Of a stretch of 64,000 nucleotides of DNA, positions 46,368 to 56,291 are shown piece by piece. Made by a program: the position numbers and the translations under genes. The DNA lies in assembly GCA_018136815.1 (NCBI GenBank), contig CM030935.1:473382-537381 (forward strand). The letters are read 5' to 3'. The DNA is from Isochrysis galbana. Taxonomy: Eukaryota; Haptophyta; Isochrysidales; Isochrysidaceae. How positions within the stretch are numbered: the first letter of the stretch is position 1; each line of letters begins with the position of its first letter. The notes beneath the pieces are model-generated. The model was given only the letters and a program-made list of their open reading frames with translations, was not told the DNA's origin and searched no databases.

Positions 46368-47279
46368 TATGGCGCATTCAACTAAGTTTATACTTAGTTC
46401 GCCCATGGGGGGGCACGAGCCCCCCTCTCTCTCCACTCCTCCCCTGCCATGGGGGAGGAACCACCCACTCTCCTGGCACGCCTGATGGCTTGCCAGGAGC
46501 ACACTGCCATGCTGACCCATTCCTCTCCCCACAGGCACGCCTGACTCGCCCGCCCTGGCCTGTCGTGGCCAGCCCATCCCTCTGACCAGCCCCTCCTCCC
46601 CCTGGGCCCCCCTGTTAAGGACCCCCCAGCCAGCTCCAGTCGACCCGCAGGGGCTCGGAGCGCCAGCGAGGGAGAGGCAGGAGGGGCCAGGGCCATGCCC
46701 CAGCCTCACCTGCCCCCTGAGCTGCGCTCCCAGGCCCCTGCTGGCCACCTGGGGACCTGAAGAGGGGCCGCAGGCGCGCGCCATGGGCCCCCGCCGCAGG
46801 GAAGAGAGGAGGAAAAGGGAAGAGGGAGGGGAGGGGGGAGCGGCAGCTCCCCCCTCCGGCAGAAACGTGTCTTCTCGCCCCGTTTGGGTAAGAGAAGACG
46901 GGGGCGCCAGAGCCAGGAGGGAAGGGCCGCGGCTCGCCGCGGCCACTCGCTCTAGCGAGGGAGATTAGCGCTTCTGGGCTCTGGGCTCCTATCTCACGAG
47001 TGCCCCCCCCCCCCTGCGTTGCTTTTACCCGAAAGGGGTTTTCCCCCAGCGTGGACTCGAGGAGAGGACGCGCTGGGGTGCGCGGGGCCGGTGCATGCAC
47101 TGGGGGGAGGACAAATATCGAGGGGAGGGGGCAGTGCCCCCAGCACCCCCCGGTATCACTCGGACACCTGGCCCGTCAGGCATGGCGGGATTCCGGGACT
47201 GAGACGTTATGTCCAATTAGCTAGTGGGGTTGGCTAGGATATAACATTGATTATTATTATTATCTGATATGGCGCATTC
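46363..47279 (-). mobile_element. Hairpin-headed element, copy 3, with 17-bp direct repeats
   Basis: The direct repeat TCTGATATGGCGCATTC is at 46363-46379 and 47263-47279, identical. The insert (883 bp) opens with the perfect hairpin AACTAAGTTTATACTTAGTT, then the GGGGGGCACGAGCCCCCC stretch and the shared body. Its other end is CAATTAGCTAGTGGGGTTGG, GGATATAACATTG and (ATT)n. The simple-repeat tail fits a retroposed element. No recognisable protein. Confidence 0.9.
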
Positions 47280-47399
47280 TCTTTAAAGTCAACTACAACA
47301 GTCTTGTAACGACGCTAATTTTGCCCATAAACCCCGTCACGAAACACGAACACCCCCAAAAACACACACTACCCACGGGTGGATGGTTGAGGGATTTCC

Positions 47400-47560
47400 T
47401 TGCTTCCGTCGAAGTACTTCTGCGAGCAGTCCGTGTTGAAGGCCGTCGGGTGGCCGCGCATCCACTCGACCACCGAGGCGCCGTCCTCGCCCGAGAGGAG
47501 CCGCTCGGCGATGTCGTCGAGCGTCGCCCGTGCCCATGCGCACTACGCCGGCGGAGGCGG
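47400..47560 (-). pseudogene. Coding-like stretch inside the 47.3-kb element
   Basis: On the minus strand a frame reads ARATLDDIAERLLSGEDGAS, VVEWMRGHPTAFNTDCSQKY and FDGSKEIPQ. Codon use and residue pattern look protein-coding, but the frame does not extend cleanly and I do not recognise the family. Confidence 0.35.
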
Positions 47561-47689
47561 TCCGTGCCATTGTCGCGGAAATTGACCTGCGCTCCGCGGC
47601 CCCCGGCGCGCGGCCAGTCGGGGAAAAAAGGCACACCCGCACTGCAGAGGACGCCCCGTGGGTGACCGGTGACCGATGGAAACTAATAA

Positions 47690-48198
47690 CTAAGCATGCC
47701 GGAACAGACGACCTGATCACTCTCGATGAGCTCGTCACGTGGGCGTTGGGGGATGAAGGAGACAACCTGATCGATCTCGAGCAGCTCGTGGCGTTGGCGG
47801 GTGAGGACAGCAATCAGTCAGGCGGCTGCAGCGAACGATGCGGCCAACCTGTCCCAACTACTCGGCGAGCTCATGGCCAGTCCGTGTGGCAACGTATCCA
47901 CAGATTCGGAGTTCATGGACATGCTTTCGTCGTTACTTGCCGAAGAAGAGCGGCCGCGGACCGTTGGCGCGTCATTACGCGAACACTTGTGGACCTTGGA
48001 GGAGGTCGAGGCACTTGTTGCCTCCGTCTTCACCCTGCTCTAGAATAAAAACCCCCCGTCCGCGTTCTGGCAATCCGTCGTCGATGGGGCCGAACTGAAT
48101 CGAACTAGACACGCGGCGCGGATAAAATTCGGAAAACTCTTTGACTTGGTGAAACAACTCGAGAAGGCGCATGGCGCCGACGCAAGGGCATCGGCTTG
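47690..48198 (+). pseudogene. Broken acidic helical gene inside the 47.3-kb element
   Basis: Three coding-like pieces in different frames lie in a row: DLITLDELVTWALGDEGDN with LIDLEQLVALAGED (47710-47812); NLSQLLGELMASPCGN, DSEFMDMLSSLLAEEERPRT and TLEEVEALVASVFTLL (47835-48043); and FWQSVVDGAELNRTRHAARI with FGKLFDLVKQLEKAHGADAR (48063-48198). They are probably one gene interrupted by frameshifts or by unrecognised introns; no family is recognised. Confidence 0.4.
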
Positions 48199-48414
48199 AA
48201 GACGTGCAACGACCTGGTTTTTTTTCGTGTAAAAGGGACGCGCCTTTCCCTGGGCCCGAGAGCCGGGCGTGACGTGCACCGTACTACGTTGGCCGGTGGG
48301 CGGCAGCGCACGCCTACGCGGAGGACGCGGAGTCCTCGTCCTCCGCACCCCCGGTCTCCGCCACATGCGCCGCCCCGGTCGCCGCCCTGGCGGCCGCCGC
48401 CGCCTCCTCTGCTT

Positions 48415-48606
48415 CGATGCCAAGCGGTGCTCGCCGAGCGCACCGGTTCGATCACGCGCGTGGCGCGTGCGCTGCGCCGCTCGCGCGCGGACGTGGCGCG
48501 GCACCTGGCGCTCCGCCAGCCGGAGGAGGCGGGGGCGGAGCGCGAGGGGGTGATGGAAGGGCTGGAGCGTCTGTTCGGCGGCGCGGTCGAGACGCTGCTG
48601 AGGTCA
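48415..48606 (+). CDS. Small helical, HTH-like coding stretch
   Basis: The frame reads CQAVLAERTGSITRVARALR, RSRADVARHLALRQPEEAGA and VMEGLERLFGGAVETLLRS. GSITRVARALRRSRADVARHL has the helix-turn-helix spacing seen in small DNA-binding proteins. The upstream part of the frame is Pro/Arg low complexity and probably not coding, so the true start is unclear. It could be a DNA-binding subunit of the surrounding mobile element. Low confidence. Confidence 0.35.
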
Positions 48607-49507
48607 ATACAAATTGTATACCTAAATGGACAGGATGGGTGTGACGAAAAAAGGGAACCTCGAGTTGCACCTTCTCGCCTCCTCTTGAGTCGTTTCGTTT
48701 TCGTCTGGCGCCGCGCTTTCGCGGTGTCTGCCTGTCGCATCGGGATGTGGGTGATGTGCTTGTGTTGTAGCGGATTGTTAAGAATGTAGAACGGGGATGA
48801 GAGCGGGGTGAGAACGAGAGCGAGGACGAGGGACGAGGGACGAGAGGCCACTAGGGCCGATCAGACAATAAAAGGCTTTAAAAGGGTACCGAAAGACCAC
48901 GGCAGACGCACCACACTCACACCAACACTCTCTACACTAACATATCTTCCCCACGGACTGACAGGGAGAGAACCAACAAAGAAGATAAAGAAGAGAATGC
49001 CGACAAGAGCGCGACGATGCGACGGACCATCCGAAGGTGAATCGACAGTTACGCGGGAAGAATAAGTAGAAGCTAAGGAGGGAATCGTAGAACACTCCCT
49101 TGTTAAATGAAAACGCTGATGAACGAAAGCAACCCCTGCGTTGGGGAAAGCCCTCCCCACCCCTCGACGGCGAACACCTACAATGAGGACGAGGGCTAGC
49201 GCGGGGGAGAGGGAAGCGCGCGGAACTAAGGCGAGAACAAGGAACAAGGAGGGGTTCAGGCGGCGGTGTCGTGCAAGGAGACTACAGGCGCGCACGACAG
49301 GCAAGACAGGCAAGAGGAAACGCGGCGGGGTTATGGAAAGAGCGCGGGTCGGTCGGTCAGTCCTTATAACCGTAGAGGATCGATCGCGGATGCGACAGGA
49401 CCCTTCTTCGGATGGGATGAACCCTCCACCCCATTGTGACTAATATCCGTGAAGCGCGGTTTGGTAGTGTTTCGTGATGGGTTTTATGAAACGTCAGACT
49501 GACATGG

Positions 49508-49613
49508 AGGTCGCGTGCCACCGACAGCTCCAGAATCAATATGATTGTAAACGGGCATACAGACATTTGATGGCTCAACTTGATTCCGTCCCATATTCGA
49601 CGGAACGCGACCT
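49508..49613. mobile_element. 106-bp miniature of the CGTTCCGTC-end family
   Basis: Starts AGGTCGCGTGCCACCGACAG and ends TTCGACGGAACGCGACCT; contains CATTTGATGGCTCAACTTGAT, like the subterminal block of the larger elements. Directly outside the 47.3-49.5 kb element. Confidence 0.5.
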
Positions 49614-50082
49614 TACGTGTCCGTGTACGTAACTGCATAGCGCTCGTGTGTAGTGTGTAGAGTGGCCGCTAGCACGCCACATTTTGCGCGCGCGTTGCCG
49701 TTGGCGGTGGCGGCCGCAGCAGCACACAAGATGCGATTTCGATGTCGGTGGAACATCACTATTTTGTTGCTTCATGAAAAGGGAGAGCTACAGCCCCTCG
49801 ACAGCATTCCGCGAGTGAATTGTCCAAAAGACAACAAAAACAATGATACCTCACAGAGTTGACACGTGTGAGCATGTGTGGCGGTGGCGGTAATGGCCAT
49901 GGAACACATCACCCCCGTTGTTCACGCTGTGAAACTTGAGTGAGCTTCAACAAGCGTAGCATCTCTGAACACAATGCAGCATACCCTAGATAGTTTGATA
50001 GTACGGGCATCCTGATGATTCTCTACTAAGCCACTTGTGGTAGTGGTAGCACAGCACTCGTCTTGCCAGTGTCTTCGTCGCC
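49614..50082. other. Intergenic, nothing recognised
   Basis: Downstream flank of the WW/ATP23-like gene. No frame of interest. Confidence 0.45.
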
Positions 50083-50965
50083 TCACCGTGCGCTTTTGCT
50101 CATCCTGCCATTCGCCTCCCCGGTGAGCCGCGCCTCTCGGCCTTCCGGGATGCAATTATTCCGCGCGTAGCGCACATGGGCGTCAGCATACTCGTCTCTC
50201 GGAAAGCATGCTCCGATAGCCCACCTTGCGTGGTATTCAAGGCAGTGGAGCATGTGGTCTCCCGAGCGCCTTGCGCACCGCCCTGTCCAGTAGGCCGCGC
50301 GAATTTCGGAGCACGCCAGGTCCGGTGGCGAGAAGTACCCGCAGCGCTGGCCATCCTGGAGCACACCGCCCGGTGCGCACCTTGTCTTACCGGTGCACAC
50401 GTTGTAAGCGTGTGAGAGCTCGTACGCCAGCTCACCTGCACCATGAGAAGGATGTGTTCAGGCGTGGCCGCATCACGCTCAGACATAATCATCCATGCGG
50501 CACCAAAAGCATGGCGTTGCGTTCACACACACACACAGCCCCATGTGCACGCGCCTCCTCCTCTCCACCCGCCTCTCTCCACAAATGTGGCCGGGAGGTT
50601 GCTTGCTTACGGCACGAGACCCATTCCCTCTGCGAGCACATGTAGACACGGTTGGTCGCGCAGCAGTACCCAGCCCCTCGCCGGTCCGCGCATAGCGGCT
50701 CCTCGGCCGCCACTTGCTTGATGGCAGGGAGCCCTTGCAGCCCGCAACGCGAGAGAATCGCTCGCGTGATCGCCGCAACTCTCTCGTCGCTCTCCAGGCA
50801 GTGACGGAGTGTGGGTAGCGGCCTTACGGACTGAACCGCCTCCATCTCCGCCGGCCGTTCCCACACCGAGCGCCCTGTCTCCGCGTCATAGTAGAAGAGA
50901 CGGCCGTTGGAGGCCGAGTGCTCCGTCCACCGAGACATTTTCCGCTTCTCCGCCGACGCGGACAA
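50083..50965 (-). CDS. WW domain fused to an ATP23-like peptidase domain, HExxH altered
   Basis: Two exons, 50965-50611 and 50435-50083, join in frame to 235 residues. Residues about 12-41 are a WW domain (WTEHSASNGRLFYYDAETGR, then SVWERP), which binds Pro-rich motifs. The second part follows ATP23, a mitochondrial inner-membrane metalloprotease and ATP synthase assembly factor: NRVYMCSQREW, then ELAYELSHAYNVC in place of the family's THELIHAYDxC, LACSEIRAAYWTGRC, and a late HARWAIGACFPRDEYADAHV region with CIP. The first zinc-ligand His of HExxH is Tyr, while Glu and the second His remain, so catalysis is doubtful. Splicing is supported by the family match on both sides. No mitochondrial presequence precedes the WW domain. 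Confidence 0.78.
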
Positions 50966-51012
50966 GACGATTCAGACTGTACCCTGTCTTTATCTTTTAA
51001 CTCCTTACTGCC

Positions 51013-51034
51013 GAAGCGCCAAAATTGGCGCTTC
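51013..51034. promoter_or_regulatory. E2F-like palindrome in a divergent 5' region
   Basis: A 22-bp sequence with perfect 10-base arms (GAAGCGCCAA and TTGGCGCTTC) around an AA centre, 48 bp upstream of the WW/ATP23-like start. A second half-site, CCAATATTGGCGCTTCC, lies at 51198-51214. TTGGCGC is close to the E2F consensus core, and paired inverted copies suggest a dimer site. No binding evidence. Confidence 0.4.
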
Positions 51035-51497
51035 CGCCTCGAAAAGTCTCAACCGCTCCCTACAGCGTCAACCCCAGCCCCCCAGCTCTCAGGGGAGTCT
51101 CAGGGACATCCCTCGTCACAGCTGGGTGGGCCTACATTCCATATAGTCGGCCATCTACACGCGAATAGATGAGCAAAGGGGCAAAAAAAGTGCAGCTCCA
51201 ATATTGGCGCTTCCAGTATTACGAAAAATATTCCGTTTGGGTAATAGAGTCGAAGCGAGGCGACGGACTGCAACCGTGAGGGCTCATGAGCAGGAGGCAT
51301 GTGGGCACGCGCTCCCTCACAGGCCCCTCTCTGCTCTCTGCCCCATCGAGAGACCACTGAGGTGTACTGTGCTGGGTACGACCCCGGCGAGTTCGGCGAT
51401 GCAGGCCTCGCGCCTGATGTCGACGACTCTGTTCCCGGTCCGGTGCCACGGGGGATGAGGAGGGTGAGACGCACGACGATGAGCTGCTGAGCGCACC

Positions 51498-51866
51498 GTG
51501 GGACAGGAAGTGCAAAGACACTGGCAGTGCCCCGCGTGCGACGACACGCAGGCAGAGGTTGTTGCGGCATTAGCAGAGGCGGAGGCTGCGGGCAGGCCAG
51601 TGGTGTGCGCGGTGGAGGGGCTCAAGGGGCGTGTGCTCGTCGGTGACACAGCGAACGGCTTCTCGCAATGTGAGTTCTTCATCAGCGAACGCTATGCGGA
51701 GGCGGAGCATGCGGAGAAGAGCCCCTCTGAGTTTGTACTGGACAATTGCGCGCGACCTCGGCGCTTCGGGACGGGGCGACTGCATCAAGCACGCCGAATG
51801 TGTGATGGCCTCAATGCCGCACGAGCGAGAGGTTTGGTGAATGAATGTAGTGCTTCCTTTGAGTAA
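51498..51866 (+). CDS. Hypothetical protein, possibly one exon of a larger gene
   Basis: 122 codons: WQCPACDDTQAEVVAALAEA, GRPVVCAVEGLKGRVLVGDT and ANGFSQ look protein-like; later residues look less so. CAAT|GTGAGT at about 51668-51674 could be a splice donor ending an exon after GFSQ. Upstream frames are broken. It lies divergent to the WW/ATP23-like gene. No family recognised. Confidence 0.3.
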   Translation: MGQEVQRHWQCPACDDTQAEVVAALAEAEAAGRPVVCAVEGLKGRVLVGDTANGFSQCEFFISERYAEAEHAEKSPSEFVLDNCARPRRFGTGRLHQARRMCDGLNAARARGLVNECSASFE

Positions 51867-52662
51867 GAGTTAGTGTGTAGTGTGCGTAGCGCGAGCGTGC
51901 ATTGCTTTGCATACGTCAAGATCATTTGCATTGCCCAAGCAACGCCCACTACCACTAGAAGCTAGAAGATAAATTATAGCCAAGTCGCGTTCCGTCAAAA
52001 GAGGACCAGGTGGTTTTTCAACATATCTGTTTTCTTTTTTAGTTATTAACAACAGTGGTACAAAACAAAGCTAATCGCCGTATACGAGATGTGCATAGAA
52101 ACTTTTTCCTGTTTCGTTTACGCAGCACATGTGATTACTTGCAATCATTGTGCACGCCGTGCGTATGCGCATCGACTTCCCCCCTCGCGAGGGCGCCGTG
52201 CGTGCGCATAGAAACTTTTTTCCCTAAGGCCCACATTAACGTAAAGTAGCCATATACGAGATGTTTCGTTTGCGCAGCACGTGTGATTGCTTGCAATCAT
52301 TGTGCACGCCGTGCGTATGCATATCGGCTCCCCCCCCCCGCGGGGCGCCGTGCGTGCGCATAGCAACTTCCAGGAAGGTGCACGCCGTGCGTTCACTCTT
52401 TCCGCGGGGGGACTCTGGACGCAGAGGCGGTCGGGAACCGCGGGGGCACCCCTGGGACCGGGGAAAATATTACCGTATATTGCGAAAACACTAACGTAAA
52501 CAATCGAGGTCTTGGGGTCTCTCCCCTCCCCCCGGGCCCCCTCCCCCGGGTCCCCTCCTCCCCCTCTCATCGACCTACCAGAGAGAGACGGCTCCTACTG
52601 CCTGCCTCCCTCCTCCTCCTCGCTCACCCTCCAGCTCTCTCCTCGCCCTCGTCTTCCTCACG

Positions 52663-54576
52663 ATGGTGGCGACTCGGCGCGCATCGGTACGGTCCTCCGT
52701 CCTCTTCTCTCGTGCTCCTGCTCGCTGGTTTCGTTCGACTCGCTCGACACAGCCACCTGTCGACTGGACGCCGAGCGCAAGCGCTGCTCGCACGACTCGT
52801 TCCTCTTCCTGCTCCAAGGGCGCGGCGGAGGAGGCGGATCCTGTTCGCGTTCCTGATGCCGAGGAGGAGGCCCTTTCCCCGACCGATGAGGCCACCACCA
52901 CCACCACCGACGAGGACTCCAAGCCTGTGGGAGGAGAAGAGGAGAACGAGGACTGTGCGTCGGACGCTCCAGGTCTTCTTGTTCCCATCGCGCGGGTTGC
53001 GGATGTCGAGGAGCCAGCCGAGTCGATGGAGGAGGTCGAGACCGCCCACGCGCTTGCTCTCGCCGATGAGAAGGAAGCCGAGGAAGAGGACGAGAAGGCG
53101 GAGAAGGCGGAGAATGAGAAGACGGCTGCGTCCGACGCACCAGTCGGAGAAGTCTTCACTCGGTTCGAAGAGGCCACGCAGCTGGAAGAGGCCACTCAGC
53201 TCGAGGAGGAGGAGAAGGGCGAGACCGCCGAGGAGGCCGAGACCGCCGAGGCGCCCGCTCCTGCCAAGGCGAACGAAAAGGAGGGTGAGGAGAAGACGGA
53301 GGAAAAGGAAGAGGAGACGTCCGACGCACCCGCTCAGGAGGGGTTGGAGGTGGCCACGCAGCTGGAGGAACTGACTCAGCTCGAGGATTCCGCGGAGACC
53401 GCAGCCGAGCCGACCTCCGCGGAGGCCGCGATCGAGACCTCCACGGATGCCTCGCGTGTGATGGAGGACCATGCGTCCGACGCTCAAGCGGACGCTATGT
53501 TGGAGCCCATCGTTGACGAGAAGGACGACGACGACATGTTTGACTTTTGGGACATGGCCAAGGAGCCCGATGGGGCGAAGGAGCCGGATGAGCCAGTTGA
53601 GGAGGAGGCCGTCGTGAACAGTGGCTCCTCAGCGGTGGACTTGAGCGATGTCGCGGCTGGTGTTTCCAATGACTCCATGCACATTGACCTGACCGACGAA
53701 GCGGTAGATGTGGCGGCCACGCCTTGTTCGACGAATAGTGAGTCGGCGGCGGAGGAGTCCGAGGAGGAGTCGGAGGAGGACATTCTCCGCACCCTGAAGG
53801 AGCTCAAGGCGACCATTAAGCGGCTCGAGTCGCAGATGAAGAAGAAGCGTCCGCGCGCGAGGTCGCCAAGCGTCCCGTCCAAGAAGACCAAGCGTGCCGC
53901 CTCAGCCCAAGCGGAGGTCTCGCCGCGCCCTGTCGCCGAGGAAGCCGAAGTTCCGCCTCAGCCAGAAGCGGAGGAAGAGGCGGAGGAAGAGGCGGAAGAG
54001 CCGGAAGAGGCGGAGGAGGAAGCGGAGGAGGAGGAGGCGCGCCCGACCGGCCACGTCCCTGTGACGAAGCGTGAGTGCCGCTTCTGCTTTTTGGCCAAGC
54101 ACGAGCTGACGAAGCACGACAAGAACGGCCGCATGTACGTCAACTTTGTGCTCTTCGAGAAGAAGGTGGACTCGGATGGCACGGGCGTGCGCCTCGGCTC
54201 GGAAGAGATGCGCGAGCTCAACTTTCGCAAGTTTGTGCTGAAGGGCAAGAAGGAGGAGAAGAAGTGGGGGATCGTCCTCCGCGGCTACGACATGCACAAG
54301 TACTCGGAAGGCACGATGCCGGTCAAGGTGTACAGGTGCTCGAGCGCGGAGTTCCCTTACGTCGAGTCGAGCTGCCAACAGTTCGTCAGCTCCGTGGCGA
54401 AGGCCCTTGGTCGCCCTTACCGCACTGCCCCCAAGGCTCCGTATGTGCTTTATGCCCTCCGCGACAACGAGACCATGAAGGTGCACGCGAAAGATCAGCT
54501 AAGCCAGTGGAACGGCCTCTGCCGCGATTGCAAAAAGACGTACGGCAAGCCGCGCACTCGTGTGTGCAAGGCTTGA
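52663..54576 (+). CDS. Acidic protein with conserved two-CxxC C-terminal domain (transposon cargo)
   Basis: 637 codons with no intron. Residues 1-30 are Arg/Ser-rich (MVATRRASVRSSVLFSRAPA). Residues about 55-385 are very acidic and repetitive, with TQLEE and SDAPA motifs repeated several times. Residues about 358-385 are Glu/Ser-rich and lead into a short coiled coil (LRTLKELKATIKRLESQMKK) and a basic NLS-like stretch (KKKRPRARSPSVPSKKTKRA). After a second Glu-rich run, a compact domain spans about 470-637. It has CRFC near 472 and CRDC near 621, with FVLFEKKVDSDGTGVRLGSE, KWGIVLRGYDMHKYSEG and PYVLYALRDNETMKVHAK between. The paired CxxC suggests zinc binding. I do not recognise the family. 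The C-terminal domain is nearly unchanged in the 34.3-kb fragment, so it spread recently. Confidence 0.7.
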   Translation: MVATRRASVRSSVLFSRAPARWFRSTRSTQPPVDWTPSASAARTTRSSSCSKGAAEEADPVRVPDAEEEALSPTDEATTTTTDEDSKPVGGEEENEDCASDAPGLLVPIARVADVEEPAESMEEVETAHALALADEKEAEEEDEKAEKAENEKTAASDAPVGEVFTRFEEATQLEEATQLEEEEKGETAEEAETAEAPAPAKANEKEGEEKTEEKEEETSDAPAQEGLEVATQLEELTQLEDSAETAAEPTSAEAAIETSTDASRVMEDHASDAQADAMLEPIVDEKDDDDMFDFWDMAKEPDGAKEPDEPVEEEAVVNSGSSAVDLSDVAAGVSNDSMHIDLTDEAVDVAATPCSTNSESAAEESEEESEEDILRTLKELKATIKRLESQMKKKRPRARSPSVPSKKTKRAASAQAEVSPRPVAEEAEVPPQPEAEEEAEEEAEEPEEAEEEAEEEEARPTGHVPVTKRECRFCFLAKHELTKHDKNGRMYVNFVLFEKKVDSDGTGVRLGSEEMRELNFRKFVLKGKKEEKKWGIVLRGYDMHKYSEGTMPVKVYRCSSAEFPYVESSCQQFVSSVAKALGRPYRTAPKAPYVLYALRDNETMKVHAKDQLSQWNGLCRDCKKTYGKPRTRVCKA

Positions 54577-55103
54577 AAATGGTATTGACGTGTAACGAAA
54601 CTTTTTGACGTGGGGCAAGCGTCCACTCAGATTTCAGAGGGTACGATTCGGAAGGCAGGCTCACAAAATCGATGAGGATGTATGAGGGTTGACACAAAAG
54701 GGAGCTTCAGACAGGCGAGGTTTGGGGGTTATCCAACCCGACCTACTCGACATCGGCCATGGGCCACGCTGATTGGGCGAAAAATGCTTGCAATCGGCTC
54801 ATGCGCTTGATGCCACACCCCGAAGTGGAGGGAGGAGGAGCGGCAAGGTTTCTTCTGGGCCAGGTGTCTCCGTAGATGCTTGCGCACAGACGTGTAGCAG
54901 AGGAGCCCATCGTCTCGATGATGTGTGTGTGACTATAATGGGGGGACCCTCTTCGGAGGGGTGAACTCCCTCCAGTGTGACTGAAACTAGTCGTGGAATG
55001 CTTGTATGTGTTTCGTGACGGGTTTTATGAAGAAGTGGTTTACACGAGGGTGTGAAGAACGTTTTATTCCGGTAGTGGAATGGAAGCAGAATGGGGGAGT
55101 GAA
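54577..55103. other. Spacer between inverted cargo genes
   Basis: Holds GACCCTCTTCGGAGGGGTGAA and the inverse CATAAAACCCGTCACGAAACAC terminus (55008-55029) of the second element family, then a block (55045-55180) shared with 34.1 kb. No gene. Confidence 0.6.
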
Positions 55104-56291
55104 CTAGTGTTTTGCGTCCACTTGAGCGTTCTCAGACGTTAGTTGGTCTTTTATTGTATACGCGGCAGCGGGCTTAGGGCGAAAAGTATTTTTCACCCGT
55201 GATGACAATAATACAATGGATATCAGAGCACGTGGAGCAATCACATCCGCTGTAAATTCTCTACTACCAGCCGCGTCATCGCTCAAGTCCACCGCTGAGG
55301 AGTCAACGACGGCCTCCTCCTCAACTTGCTCTTTCGCCCCATCGGGCGCCTTGGCCACGTCCCAAAAGTCAAACATGTCATCGTCTTCCTCCTTGTCGTC
55401 AAGGATGGGCTCCAGCATAGCGTCCGCTTGAGCATCGGACGCGGAGTTCTCGGTCGCGGGCTCGGCTACGGTCTTCGCGCACTCCTCCTCCTCGAGCTCA
55501 ATGACCTCTTCCTCCTCCAGCTGCGTGGCCACCTCCAAACCCTCTTGGGCCGGTGCGTCGGACGTCTTCTCCTCCGCCTCACCTTCCTCCTCCTTCTCCT
55601 CGTTCGCCCCGGTAGGAGCCGGCGCCTCGGCGGTATCGGCCTCCTCCTTTTCCTCCTCCTCGAGCTGCGTGGCCACCTGCGTGGCCTCTTCCAGCTGCGT
55701 GGCCTCTTCGAATCGAGTGAAGACTTCTACGGCTGGTGCGTCGGACGTCTTCTCCTTCTCCGTCTTCTCCGTCTTCTCCGTCTTCTCGTCCTCCGCTTCA
55801 TTGTCCTCGGTGAGAGCGAGCGCGTGGACGGTCTCCACCTCCTCCATCGACTCGGCTCGCTCCTCGACCTCCGCAGCCGGCGCAGTGGGAAGAAGAAAGC
55901 CTGGAGCGTCCGACGCACAGTTCTCGTTCTTCTCTTCTCCTCCCTCCTCCACAGAGTCCTCGTCGGTGGTGGTGGTGGTGGACTCCTCAGTCGGAGAAAG
56001 GGTCTCCTCCTCGGCACCAGGAACGCGAACAAGCTCCGCCTCCTCCGCCGCGTCCTTGGAGCAGGAGGAGGAACGAGTCGTGCGAGCAGCGCTTCCGCTC
56101 GGCGTCCAGTCGACAGGTGGCCGTGTCGAGGGAGTCGAACGAAGCCAGCGAGCAGGTGCACGAGAGGAGAGGACGGAGGACCGTACGGATGCGCGCCGAG
56201 TCGCCACCATCGTGAGGAAGACGAGGCCGAGGAGAGAGCTGGAGGGTGAGCGAGGAGGGAGGAGGGAGACAGCCAGTAGGAGCCTTCTCAC
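55104..56291 (-). CDS. Second copy of the acidic cargo gene, C-terminal domain lost
   Basis: 395 codons on the minus strand. Residues about 18-310 align with the first 340 residues of the 52663 gene (MVATRRASVRSSVLSSRAPA, the STRPPVDWTPSGSAARTTRS segment, repeated TQLEE and SDAPA motifs, and DDMFDFWDVAKAPDGAKEQ). After DLSDDAAG the sequence departs: the reading frame runs into the block shared with 34.1 kb and ends with SENAQVDAKH. The coiled coil, NLS and two-CxxC domain are absent, so this is a deletion derivative that gained an unrelated tail. The homologous start is the Met at residue 28 (about 56210); the frame is open further upstream. Confidence 0.65.
   Translation of the reverse strand: MRRLLLAVSLLPPRSPSSSLLGLVFLTMVATRRASVRSSVLSSRAPARWLRSTPSTRPPVDWTPSGSAARTTRSSSCSKDAAEEAELVRVPGAEEETLSPTEESTTTTTDEDSVEEGGEEKNENCASDAPGFLLPTAPAAEVEERAESMEEVETVHALALTEDNEAEDEKTEKTEKTEKEKTSDAPAVEVFTRFEEATQLEEATQVATQLEEEEKEEADTAEAPAPTGANEEKEEEGEAEEKTSDAPAQEGLEVATQLEEEEVIELEEEECAKTVAEPATENSASDAQADAMLEPILDDKEEDDDMFDFWDVAKAPDGAKEQVEEEAVVDSSAVDLSDDAAGSREFTADVIAPRALISIVLLSSRVKNTFRPKPAAAYTIKDQLTSENAQVDAKH

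Larger units (their letters stand above)
47326..49488. mobile_element. Second inverted-repeat element family (CACGAAACAC ends)
   Basis: The left end CATAAACCCCGTCACGAAACAC and the right end (inverse of CATAAAACCCATCACGAAACAC) match at 20 of 22 positions. The same terminus occurs alone at 55008-55029 and in part at 21535-21552. The subterminal segment at 49395-49440 (GACCCTTCTTCGGATGGG) is shared with 54946-54965. The interior carries small coding-like stretches described separately. No target duplication found. Confidence 0.6.

Noticed and set aside
50100-50492. Separate 130-codon minus-strand gene starting MIMSERDAA
   Set aside because: Its frame is wrong for the ATP23-like motif; the other frame, joined by splicing to the WW exon, restores the family order.
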